Assembly: GCA_018815265.1 (NCBI GenBank)
Contig: JAHIYG010000052.1
Span: 1-15,309, forward strand
From: Candidatus Altarchaeota archaeon
GTDB taxonomy: Archaea > Altiarchaeota > Altiarchaeia > IMC4 > SCGC-AAA252-I15
Direction of reading: 5' to 3'
Length of the DNA: 15,309 nucleotides
Below the pieces are notes generated by a model. It did no database searches, was not told where the DNA came from, and saw nothing but the letters and a program-made list of their open reading frames with translations. Numbering within the stretch: the stretch's first letter is position 1; every line of letters starts with the position of its first letter. Shown piece by piece: positions 1 through 6,801 of the stretch. Position numbers and translations under genes: made by a program.

Positions 1-1286
1 ACGCTGAAGACATGAAAATAGGAATAAGGCAGAAACTGATAGCTAAGGTTGAAGTCTTCGGAAAACTCGAAGACGGGAGAATGCAGAAAATAAAGCGGCC
101 CATCAAACCACATGAGGTGGCGAAGATAGCGCAAGAAAACAATCTTGAAAAAATACTCTCCGTGGATGGGGAGAAAATAAGCTTGGGTAATGTATTCGGC
201 ACAAAGGCGAGGGCGTATCTTAGGGCGTCCGAATACGACCGCCACACGGCGATATTGGCATCAACAGGTGCCGGCAAAAGCTACACCACTGCCAACCTAA
301 TAAAGGAGTATGCCCGGCTCGGCCTCCCGGTAGTCGTCGTCGACACGCACGGGGAATACCCTAAACTCTTGGAGAAACTCTCAGAAAAGAATTCATTCAC
401 ACTTAAACTATACACTATCAAGCATGAGCGCAAAGGCTATGAGAAACTGCTTATACCGTTATGTGATTTGGAGGCGCAGGACTTCCACCACTTCATAGGA
501 CTCACGGAACCTCAGGAGGCGGCGGTTTCGATGCTAGTCGACGAGCTCTCAGCAACCGACTACACAGTCGACGACATGAAAAGAGAATGCGATACTTTGG
601 ACCCTGAGAAAGTCCATGAGGCGACCCAACAGGCGCTCTCGAGAAAACTCACAAAGCTAAAGTCCATGGCATCCGGTGTCTTTGACAGGTACGGAACAGA
701 CATAAACGATTTAGTCGAACCCTGGCAGGTGACTGTCATCGATGTTTCCCTGGCGTCGCAGGGTATAAGGCGGGCTGTGATATCCTATCTCTCTAAGGAA
801 CTGCTTCAGGCGAGAATAAACAAGGAAAATGAAACATCAGGGAAGAAACTCGAAAACCCCCTATTGTTCGTTGTTGAGGAATCCCACAACTTCGCAGGAG
901 CAAACCTGACCCACAGCTGCAAGCACCAACTGCAGCGGATAGCATCTGAGGGAAGGAAATTCGGCATTGGATTGGTGGTGATATCGCAGAAACCCTCAAA
1001 GATAGACGAGGAAATACTATCCCAGTGTAATACTGGAATCTACATGCACATAACAAACCCCAAAGACAAAGACCACATCAAAAAAAGCTTCGAAGTGATA
1101 TCAGATGAAATAGTCCGGGGCATGGATTCACTGGACATTGGCGAGGCCATAATCGCAGGAGCCCTCTTGGACATACCATTCATACTCTGCAAAGTCGACG
1201 AGATTAAAATAGAAAAAACCAAGAAAAACAAGTTCCAATTCAAGAAAAAAGAAAAAATAAAAACAGGAGGATTCACTTACCAATAA
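1..1286 (+). CDS. herA: HerA-like hexameric DNA translocase/helicase ATPase, 5'-partial
   Basis: ATP-driven DNA translocase of the HerA/FtsK superfamily, known in archaea for DNA end processing with NurA, Mre11 and Rad50. Numbering from the first Met in the window (base 12), the Walker A loop STGAGKS is at residues 84-90. The Walker B strand with two acidic residues (FVVEESH) is near 286-292, followed by the family segment EGRKFGIGLVVISQ at 313-326. The reading frame is open to the left edge (Ala-Glu-Asp before Met1), and the segment before Walker A resembles the middle of HerA rather than its N-terminal barrel, so the true start probably lies outside the window. The C-terminus (about residues 397-418) is lysine-rich. 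The stop lies 1 base from the stop of the convergent gene. No nurA, mre11 or rad50 is visible. Family is confident; whether it is the NurA-linked HerA or a paralogue is open. Confidence 0.85.
   Translation, partial: AEDMKIGIRQKLIAKVEVFGKLEDGRMQKIKRPIKPHEVAKIAQENNLEKILSVDGEKISLGNVFGTKARAYLRASEYDRHTAILASTGAGKSYTTANLIKEYARLGLPVVVVDTHGEYPKLLEKLSEKNSFTLKLYTIKHERKGYEKLLIPLCDLEAQDFHHFIGLTEPQEAAVSMLVDELSATDYTVDDMKRECDTLDPEKVHEATQQALSRKLTKLKSMASGVFDRYGTDINDLVEPWQVTVIDVSLASQGIRRAVISYLSKELLQARINKENETSGKKLENPLLFVVEESHNFAGANLTHSCKHQLQRIASEGRKFGIGLVVISQKPSKIDEEILSQCNTGIYMHITNPKDKDHIKKSFEVISDEIVRGMDSLDIGEAIIAGALLDIPFILCKVDEIKIEKTKKNKFQFKKKEKIKTGGFTYQ
1244..1263 (-). terminator. T-rich tract, possible terminator of the 1288-1797 gene
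   Basis: Read on the minus strand this is almost pure T interrupted by single A or C, and it begins about 25 bases after the TAG stop of the leftward hypothetical gene. Archaeal termination commonly uses T-runs without a hairpin. The same bases encode the lysine-rich end of the HerA-like protein on the plus strand, so the tract may simply reflect lysine codons. Confidence 0.4.
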
Positions 1287-1287
1287 T

Positions 1288-1797
1288 CTAAACCTCCTTC
1301 ACCTTAGCCAACTCAGGAATATTTGCAGCATTCATGTTTAGCGCAAGATGCAGCAGGCCCTCCCTTAAGTTAGGGTCCTGCTCCATTTTTCTCACAACCC
1401 GTGCGAGATTTTCCAAAGCCATCTCCCCCTGCGCAGTACCAACTGGTTCGACCGAAAACCTCAGACCATCTTTTTCAGGGCCTTTCGGAGTCATTCCATG
1501 GGCTTCAACAACATCTAATGTCTCAGCGACCCTGCGCGGATTAGTTAGCAACTCTGAGAGGCCCTCTACTATCCTGGGGCCTACTTTTTCCGCAGTATCA
1601 ACTACCAAATCTGAGTTTCCATGAACAACTGACCTGGCCAGAGGGTCGGTTAGCACCCGCCCAAGCCGGCCGGAAATCACCAAAAACTGATTGTCTATGG
1701 TCTTTAAAGGAGGTCCATCTCTTCCATCTGTATGTGTCGGTTCAACAGTTCCAATACCTCTAATACCTCGGTTTCTCTCTGCATGCATAATAATCAC
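1288..1797 (-). CDS. Unrecognised 169-residue soluble protein
   Basis: I do not recognise a family. The first 35 or so residues are polar and rich in Arg, Gly and Pro, and look disordered. The remainder looks mostly helical, with no signal peptide, membrane segment or cysteine motif. Two helical stretches, about residues 66-97 (VVDTAEKVGPRIVEGLSELL and the Asn-Pro-Arg-Arg that follows) and 126-158 (starting MALENLARVV), have a similar pattern of hydrophobic spacing and could be a diverged duplication. The start used is GTG at 1795-1797, because a TATA-like box lies about 29 bases upstream. An ATG three codons later is an alternative. It fills the whole gap between herA-like and pheS, and no long competing frame exists on the other strand, which supports it as real. 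It converges on the HerA-like gene with a 1-base gap. Confidence 0.7.
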   Translation of the reverse strand: MIIMHAERNRGIRGIGTVEPTHTDGRDGPPLKTIDNQFLVISGRLGRVLTDPLARSVVHGNSDLVVDTAEKVGPRIVEGLSELLTNPRRVAETLDVVEAHGMTPKGPEKDGLRFSVEPVGTAQGEMALENLARVVRKMEQDPNLREGLLHLALNMNAANIPELAKVKEV

Positions 1798-1822
1798 TTA
1801 TATATAGTAAGGGAATGTTTTG

Positions 1823-1842
1823 CTTAAATAAGGGTTTTAATT
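1823..1842. promoter_or_regulatory. Divergent TATA-like boxes for pheS and the 169-residue protein
   Basis: On the minus strand, TATTTAAG (1830 down to 1823) is centred about 29 bases before the GTG start at 1797. On the plus strand, TTTTAATT (1835-1842) is centred about 24 bases before the pheS ATG. Neither gene has a clear Shine-Dalgarno motif, which fits leaderless or nearly leaderless transcripts. The assignment is from spacing and AT-richness only. Confidence 0.4.
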
Positions 1843-1862
1843 TGTAAACAGATATTATACTG

Positions 1863-3332
1863 ATGGAATTACACCCCCATGAAATCAAGATATTGAAGGC
1901 ACTAGGGAATCAGGCGTCTCCTGAGGAAATAGCAGGAAAGATTAAGCTTCCAGTTGATGCAGTCCTGCGTGCCGCTTCATGGCTTAAGACCAAGAAGCTT
2001 GTCGAAGTCAAGGAGGAATTAAGCCAGGAAATAACACTCGACAAAGAAGGCAAAACATATGCTGGCAAGGGTCTGCCTGAGAGGCAGCTCATCGGATTAA
2101 TTGGAAAAGAAGCCCCACTTGAAGAAGTCAAGAAAAAGGCAGGTGATGCAGTCTTCAGCATCGGCTTCGGGTGGCTTCGAAAGAAAGGCCAAGCATTGGT
2201 AGCAGATGGTAAAATAAAGATACTAAACAAGATAGAAACCGCAGATGAGAAGCTGCTAAAAAAAATATCCAAAAATTCAGTCAACACAAAAGACCTCTCA
2301 GATGATGAATTGCAGGGATTGAAACTCCTCAAAACCAGGAAAAATGTCATCTCCGTACGGGAGGTAAAATCCATAATGTTGGCTCCAACCAAGGAGGGCA
2401 TTAAACTTGGGAAAGAAGTCGAGGAAGATGACAGAATATCGCAGCTCACACCCAAAGCCATTAGGTGCGGGGCTTGGAGAGAGAAAGGATTTAGGCCCTA
2501 TGACCCCTCAATTTACGTGAAGCATGAGGCTCCAGCGAAAAAACACCCGCTAAGGCGGCAGATTGACAAGGTCAGGGAAATCTTTGTCAGCATGGGATTT
2601 TCAGAAATCAAAGGCCCTCTTGTCGAGAGTGCATTCTGGAACTTCGACGCACTCTTTCAGCCGCAAGACCACCCAGCCCGCGAAATGCACGATACATTCT
2701 ACCTTAAGACGCCTGAAAAAGTAGATATGGGAGACTACAAACGGGTGAAATCCAAGGTCAAAGCAGCCCATGAAGACGGCGGAGACACAGGCTCAACAGG
2801 GTGGGGATATGTATGGGATGAGAAAACCTCAGAAAAGACCCTTCTGCGGACACACACAACCGCAGTCACAGCAAGGTACCTTTCCCAGATTAAGAAGGAG
2901 GATTTGCCTGTGAAGGTCTTTTCCATAGACAAGGTCTTTCGAAACGAGGCAGTCGACTACAAGCACCTGCCTGAATTCTACCAGGTCGAAGGGATAGTCG
3001 TCGACCCGTCAGTTAATTTCAGAAACCTCTTAGGTATTCTTAAACAGTTCTATGATGCGATGGGATTCGAGAAGGTGAGGTTTCGGCCTGGGTATTTTCC
3101 CTACACTGAAATGAGCGTCGAACCAGAAGTGTATCTCGAAGATAAAAAGTCATGGATAGAATTAGGCGGCGCAGGCATCTTCCGCCCTGAAGTCGTGAAA
3201 CCCCTTCTCGGCTTCGACTGCCCAGTACTAGCATGGGGACTAGGACTCGACAGAGTCGTCACACTATCGCTCGGCCTCACAGACATAAGGCAACTATATC
3301 TTTCAGACCTAGACTGGCTCAAAGAAAACTAG
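1863..3332 (+). CDS. pheS: Phenylalanyl-tRNA synthetase alpha subunit
   Basis: Catalytic subunit of the (alpha-beta)2 enzyme that charges tRNA-Phe with phenylalanine. The 489-residue length fits archaeal PheS. Residues 1 to about 220 form the helical, winged-helix-like extension typical of archaeal and eukaryotic enzymes. The class II catalytic core follows: motif 1 around 243-262 (SMGFSEIKGP), the conserved PQDHPAREMHDTFYL block at 267-281, motif 2 at 351-376 with the invariant FRNE (359-362), and motif 3 GLGLDR at 459-464. The ATG at 1863 has no ribosome site but a TATA-like box about 24 bases upstream, so it is probably leaderless. PheT is not in the window, so the two subunits are not co-transcribed here. 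The stop overlaps the convergent SpoIIM-like gene by 4 bases. Identification is secure. Confidence 0.97.
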   Translation: MELHPHEIKILKALGNQASPEEIAGKIKLPVDAVLRAASWLKTKKLVEVKEELSQEITLDKEGKTYAGKGLPERQLIGLIGKEAPLEEVKKKAGDAVFSIGFGWLRKKGQALVADGKIKILNKIETADEKLLKKISKNSVNTKDLSDDELQGLKLLKTRKNVISVREVKSIMLAPTKEGIKLGKEVEEDDRISQLTPKAIRCGAWREKGFRPYDPSIYVKHEAPAKKHPLRRQIDKVREIFVSMGFSEIKGPLVESAFWNFDALFQPQDHPAREMHDTFYLKTPEKVDMGDYKRVKSKVKAAHEDGGDTGSTGWGYVWDEKTSEKTLLRTHTTAVTARYLSQIKKEDLPVKVFSIDKVFRNEAVDYKHLPEFYQVEGIVVDPSVNFRNLLGILKQFYDAMGFEKVRFRPGYFPYTEMSVEPEVYLEDKKSWIELGGAGIFRPEVVKPLLGFDCPVLAWGLGLDRVVTLSLGLTDIRQLYLSDLDWLKEN

Positions 3333-4147
3333 AATAGATTCGGTGTTGCATACACTTCGACAAATGCTGAAGCTACCAAAAGCATCACTGATAGTGCAGT
3401 CAACACTGCAACATCAACCATTATTTTCTTGAACTTCGGGGTTTTGTAGTGGTGATTAATCACTGCCGAAGAAAGTATCCCCCCTGCGAGGGCACCGATG
3501 AAATAGGAGAGTATCTCTGGAATACCATGGATTAGGTATCTGCTGGAGTAGGAGACCACTGCAAGAAGGCCTTCGCCATACATAGTCTTCACACCTGAAC
3601 CAATAGCAACACCCAATATGGACGCGTTCATTGTGAGTATGAATATTGCGCCGCAGCCGTAGAGAAACGAAAACAATATGCAGAAGCCTAAAACCACAAG
3701 GTTATTTGAGAGTATCAACCAGACAACATTTGCTTGGGAGTGGAAGGCTCCGGCAGAACCTATATCTGATATGGCCTCTATTATCTCTGTCTGATACGAG
3801 AACAGATTCTCAGACACATCTTCTGGCAAAAAAGCTGACCATACAGAATACGCCAAAACAATCCCTATGAACAGGTAGGTGAAAAAATATAAAATGTGTG
3901 CATGCTCCTTCAGCATTGAAATCTCACCACATACTCTGCAGTCTTTCCCCTCCTCATCTGTCAATGCCTTATACATTATCACAACCAAAGGCATGGTGGT
4001 GAGGAAAATGGCTGAGAGACTGGCGTAGCTTCCAAACACGAAAAAACCAAGCAACAAACCAACTGACGCATATGCGAAACCAATGTAGAGCATCCTGCCA
4101 GGATGTTTCTCCCAGCGTGATGGAACAACAATAGACTCCAAAACCAT
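3329..4147 (-). CDS. SpoIIM/DUF95-family integral membrane protein
   Basis: A polytopic membrane protein of the stage II sporulation M family. In Bacillus SpoIIM acts in engulfment, but the family is widespread in non-sporulating archaea, where its role is unknown. About six or seven hydrophobic segments can be seen, near residues 19-39, 42-60, 83-106, 142-163, 165-186, 207-230 and 243-264. The family-typical C-terminal half includes NNLVVLGFCI (148-157), NASILGVAIG (174-183) and HGIPEILSYFIGALAGG (207-223). A lone CRVC pair at 70-73 lies in the first cytosolic or external loop. The ATG follows directly on the gatA stop codon with no intervening base, which suggests translational coupling. 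The stop shares the palindromic CTAG with the pheS stop. Family is confident; substrate or partner unknown. Confidence 0.85.
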   Translation of the reverse strand: MVLESIVVPSRWEKHPGRMLYIGFAYASVGLLLGFFVFGSYASLSAIFLTTMPLVVIMYKALTDEEGKDCRVCGEISMLKEHAHILYFFTYLFIGIVLAYSVWSAFLPEDVSENLFSYQTEIIEAISDIGSAGAFHSQANVVWLILSNNLVVLGFCILFSFLYGCGAIFILTMNASILGVAIGSGVKTMYGEGLLAVVSYSSRYLIHGIPEILSYFIGALAGGILSSAVINHHYKTPKFKKIMVDVAVLTALSVMLLVASAFVEVYATPNLF

Positions 4148-5419
4148 CTAATTACACTCCAAAGCATGCATTACATCAAGTACCTTCTGGTCCTCCAACG
4201 GTTTGCCGATAACATGCAGTCCAGTTGGGATGCCCTCCACATTGCCAGCCGGTGTAGAGCCAGCAGGCAAACCAGCGAGGTTAACAGGCGTTGTGAAGAC
4301 GTCATATGCATACATGACCCTCGGATCAGTGATGTCTTGCCCAATTTTGTGCGGCAACTTAGGCACAACCGGGCCAACAAGCACATCTACGTCAGAAAGT
4401 GCAGCAGAAAGCTCAGACCGAATCAGGCTTCTAGCCTTCAGCGCCTTCCTGTAATACCTGCCCGAGTACTCCTTCTGGCTGATATACTGTCCGAGTATAA
4501 TCCTTCTTAAAACCTCCTCGCCACATACATCCTCAATCTTGTGCCCGTACCTCCTACCGTCATATTTCCTGGTGGCTGAAAAAAACTCAACATAAACATT
4601 CAAGTAATAAGTGGGTATTGCAATATCCAAGTTTGGAAGGCTTACATCCACCACTTCAGCGCCAGCATCCACTAACCTGTCTACTGCCGTATGTATGACG
4701 CTACATATCTCCTTGTCTGCTACAAGCTCGTCAAACTCCCTGGCATAACCCAGTCTCACACCCCCAAGGTCTGGATTCAAGTCCTTTGTGAATGTCCCGA
4801 CTTTGATGTTGAGGGATGAGGAATCCCTTCTGTCATAGCCTGCAATCGAGTCAAGGACCATGCAGCAGGTTTTCACATCTCTGGCAAGCGGACCAATCTG
4901 ATCCAAACTCATAGCCATATCTATCAACCCGTACCTTGACACTAGGCCGTATGTCGGCTTGAACCCTACAACCCCGCAGTGCGAGGCAGGGTTTCTAATG
5001 CTTCCCCCAGTATCAGAACCCAGTCCAGCATCAACAAAACCTGCAGCAACCGCGGCAGCCACTCCGCTTGAAGACCCCCCAGGTATCCTGCCCGGCGCAT
5101 TAGGATTTTGGGTTACTCCATAAAAAGATGTCTCCCCAGAACCTCCGCATGCGAATTCATCCATGTTAGCCATGCCAACAACCACAGCACCATCTGATTT
5201 TATCCTCTCTACTACATGAGCGTCATATGGGGCGACATAATCTTCCAGAGTTTTCGAAGCGCACGAAGCAAGCATTCCAGAGACACAGATGTTTGACTTC
5301 ACAGCAAAACGCAGCCCAGAAAGCACACCCGCTTCCTCATCTATGCCATCTACGCCCTCATTGTATGCTATGAATGAATTGATGGATTCGTCCTTCTTTT
5401 TTATCTCTTCCAAATTCAT
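4148..5419 (-). CDS. gatA: Glutamyl-tRNA(Gln) amidotransferase subunit A
   Basis: Amidase-signature subunit of GatCAB, which releases ammonia from glutamine so that GatB can convert Glu-tRNA(Gln), or Asp-tRNA(Asn), to the cognate amide form. The Lys-cisSer-Ser triad is intact: Lys41 in AVKSN, Ser116 in GGSSSG and Ser140 in GSDTGGSIR, with spacings of 75 and 24 residues that equal those of known GatA enzymes. At 423 residues it is shorter at the N-terminus than bacterial forms (about 480), as in several archaea. The ATG is preceded by the purine-rich GGTGGGAG, a fair Shine-Dalgarno match. It sits between a 77-residue membrane protein (10-base gap) and the SpoIIM-like gene (0-base gap). GatB and GatC are absent from the window. 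A different amidase is possible in principle, but the motifs and flanking sequence favour GatA. Confidence 0.93.
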   Translation of the reverse strand: MNLEEIKKKDESINSFIAYNEGVDGIDEEAGVLSGLRFAVKSNICVSGMLASCASKTLEDYVAPYDAHVVERIKSDGAVVVGMANMDEFACGGSGETSFYGVTQNPNAPGRIPGGSSSGVAAAVAAGFVDAGLGSDTGGSIRNPASHCGVVGFKPTYGLVSRYGLIDMAMSLDQIGPLARDVKTCCMVLDSIAGYDRRDSSSLNIKVGTFTKDLNPDLGGVRLGYAREFDELVADKEICSVIHTAVDRLVDAGAEVVDVSLPNLDIAIPTYYLNVYVEFFSATRKYDGRRYGHKIEDVCGEEVLRRIILGQYISQKEYSGRYYRKALKARSLIRSELSAALSDVDVLVGPVVPKLPHKIGQDITDPRVMYAYDVFTTPVNLAGLPAGSTPAGNVEGIPTGLHVIGKPLEDQKVLDVMHALECN

Positions 5420-5429
5420 AGTCTCCCAC

Positions 5430-5663
5430 CTAATGTATGATTCTCATATTTCTAAGGAATGCGATTACCATCTCTGAAACTATGCCTGCGAGTATTATGA
5501 TGATGCCAGTCTCTGACAATTGCTTTCCAACCATCACCACGTTTATGCTGCTTGCCTTAGGGAGAAATGTATCTGGAAGATAAGGGAAGAAATAGCCTAA
5601 AACCCATACTAAAACGCCCATTACGACGATTGTAAACCCTGTTACAGACTTCATAACCCTCAT
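5430..5663 (-). CDS. Small two-helix membrane protein
   Basis: No family recognised. The 77 residues contain two hydrophobic helices, about 8-28 (GFTIVVMGVLVWVLGYFFP) and 51-70 (ETGIIIILAGIVSEMVIAFL), joined by a roughly 20-residue loop with one Asp and two Lys. Basic residues flank both ends (Arg2 and Lys5; Arg71 and Arg74), so both termini are predicted to be cytoplasmic. It is the first gene of a leftward group with gatA (10-base gap) and the SpoIIM-like gene. The start ATG at 5661-5663 is nearly leaderless relative to the shared TATA-like box at 5688-5695. A second in-frame ATG three codons downstream is an alternative. It is not GatC: it lacks that protein's soluble helical character. 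Confidence 0.65.
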   Translation of the reverse strand: MRVMKSVTGFTIVVMGVLVWVLGYFFPYLPDTFLPKASSINVVMVGKQLSETGIIIILAGIVSEMVIAFLRNMRIIH

Positions 5664-5687
5664 ATGTTTAGTTTTATCACTTAGGGG

Positions 5688-5700
5688 GATAAATAATAAT
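5688..5700. promoter_or_regulatory. Bidirectional TATA-like element between the gatA group and the propeller gene
   Basis: The element GATAAATAATAAT serves both directions by spacing. On the minus strand, TATTTATC (5695-5688) is centred about 28 bases before the ATG at 5663. On the plus strand, the AAATAATAAT part (5691-5700) is centred about 27 bases before the ATG at 5723. Both starts lack a Shine-Dalgarno motif, consistent with leaderless transcripts. Confidence 0.45.
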
Positions 5701-5722
5701 CGCTATGTTGAATATGTAATGT

Positions 5723-6796
5723 ATGAAGGTGTTTTGGTGGGTTCTTTCGGTTTTGCTTCTGACAGGGAATGCATTCGCAACCAGCATACAACATCAGCCA
5801 CCCCTTTGGGGCTATCAGCTAGAAGGCAGAGTCAACACTCTTGTATGCAGCAATAACTCGCTTTTTGTAGGTGACGACCGGGGAATCCACAACATCGGAT
5901 ACAGCAGAAACATCCTATGGGAATATACGACCTATTCGACTGTCACATCCGTTGATGAGCAAGACAATGAAGTGATTGTAGCATCCTCCGATGGAATCAT
6001 TAGGTCGTTTGGTAAAAACGGCCAACTGTTATGGGAGAGGACGGTTCCCGGCTATGTCGGATTGCCCAAGGCTTTGAAGTTAGACAAAGATATGATTTTA
6101 GCTGGTTCTATGGACGGTTTTGTCTACCTATTTGACAGGAAGGGGACATACAGGTGGAAACGACAGATAGGAAGCTATGTTACAGAAATAGATTTAGTCG
6201 GTGAAACAATAGTTGCAATCTCAGACCGGCAAGTGTATTTCCTTGACTTGGAAGGCAAGGTCAAGAGAAACCTTGATATCAAGGGATACATCCGTAAGGC
6301 GTCTGTTGTACAGGATAAAGTTGCAATAGCATTGGAGGACAATAAACTGTACCTCTACGACCTTAAAGGAAACATACTATGGGACAAAGATATCGTCCAT
6401 GATATAACCTCTCTTGATGGAAAAAACGATTTGATTTTGGGGACTGCAGGAGGAATAATATATAATCTGGCATTGAACGGGTCAGTGAACTGGATGGATA
6501 ATACAACCTATCCAGTGCTCGCTGTCAAAGACGGTGGAGGATACGTAATTGCATCAACGCTTGAAGGTAAGACAATACTGTATAGTGGACTAGGGAAGGT
6601 GAGGTCATACTATTCGACCGAGGGGAGAGTCTTATTGTTTGACGCATGCGACAACAACATTGTCGCAGGCACCAGCAAGGGCAGGGTGTTTTTTTCCAAG
6701 ATACCTAAGAAAGATCCAATGTCAACAACCCTTGCAATAGGTGGTGTTTTTATTGTGTCACTACTTGCAGTATACATGGTTTACAGAAGCTGGTGA
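5723..6796 (+). CDS. Membrane-anchored extracytoplasmic PQQ/WD-like beta-propeller protein
   Basis: A predicted secreted beta-propeller held by a C-terminal membrane helix. Residues 1-19 form a signal peptide (Lys2, then a hydrophobic run to NAFA). Eight repeats of 37-41 residues begin near 47, 84, 125, 162, 200, 237, 274 and 312. Each has the pattern hydrophobic-Val/Ala-Gly/Ser, Asp-Gly, aromatic-hydrophobic strand, Gly-X-Leu-X-Trp, typical of PQQ-like or BamB-type blades (for example DGIIRSFGKNGQLLWE at 90-105). A single membrane helix lies at about 334-354, followed by a four-residue tail. No catalytic residues or PQQ ligands are evident, so an adhesive or scaffold role at the cell surface is more likely than a dehydrogenase. 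It ends 5 bases before the GTPase ATG and its stop region supplies that gene's ribosome site, so the two are probably co-transcribed. Confidence 0.82.
   Translation: MKVFWWVLSVLLLTGNAFATSIQHQPPLWGYQLEGRVNTLVCSNNSLFVGDDRGIHNIGYSRNILWEYTTYSTVTSVDEQDNEVIVASSDGIIRSFGKNGQLLWERTVPGYVGLPKALKLDKDMILAGSMDGFVYLFDRKGTYRWKRQIGSYVTEIDLVGETIVAISDRQVYFLDLEGKVKRNLDIKGYIRKASVVQDKVAIALEDNKLYLYDLKGNILWDKDIVHDITSLDGKNDLILGTAGGIIYNLALNGSVNWMDNTTYPVLAVKDGGGYVIASTLEGKTILYSGLGKVRSYYSTEGRVLLFDACDNNIVAGTSKGRVFFSKIPKKDPMSTTLAIGGVFIVSLLAVYMVYRSW
6792..6796 (+). promoter_or_regulatory. Shine-Dalgarno motif GGTGA deciding the GTPase start
   Basis: GGTGA is complementary to the archaeal 16S rRNA 3' end (core GGAGGTGATC) and lies 5 bases before the ATG at 6802. 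The GTG at 6793, in the same frame, lies inside this motif and has no ribosome site of its own, so ATG 6802 is preferred. The motif contains the TGA stop of the propeller gene. Confidence 0.6.
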
Positions 6797-6801
6797 AACA
6801 A

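Noticed and set aside
12..14. ATG at base 12 as the true start of the HerA-like gene
   Set aside because: The frame is open to the left edge, there is no ribosome site or room to see a promoter, and the protein would lack the N-terminal barrel. A 5'-truncated gene is more likely.
1910..2461. Minus-strand open frame of 183 codons inside pheS
   Set aside because: Antisense to the well-supported N-terminal part of pheS; serine- and phenylalanine-rich composition typical of a shadow frame, no promoter or family.
5430..5663. GatC, because it lies directly upstream of gatA
   Set aside because: The product is two hydrophobic helices with a short loop, unlike the soluble helical GatC.
6793..6795. 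GTG 6793 as the start of the GTPase
   Set aside because: It lies inside the GGTGA ribosome motif that serves ATG 6802 at ideal spacing, and adds only three residues before the conserved N-terminus.
5723..6796. PQQ-dependent alcohol or glucose dehydrogenase
   Set aside because: Only the generic blade repeats are present; no cofactor ligands, cysteine pair or haem motif, and the protein is much shorter than those enzymes.
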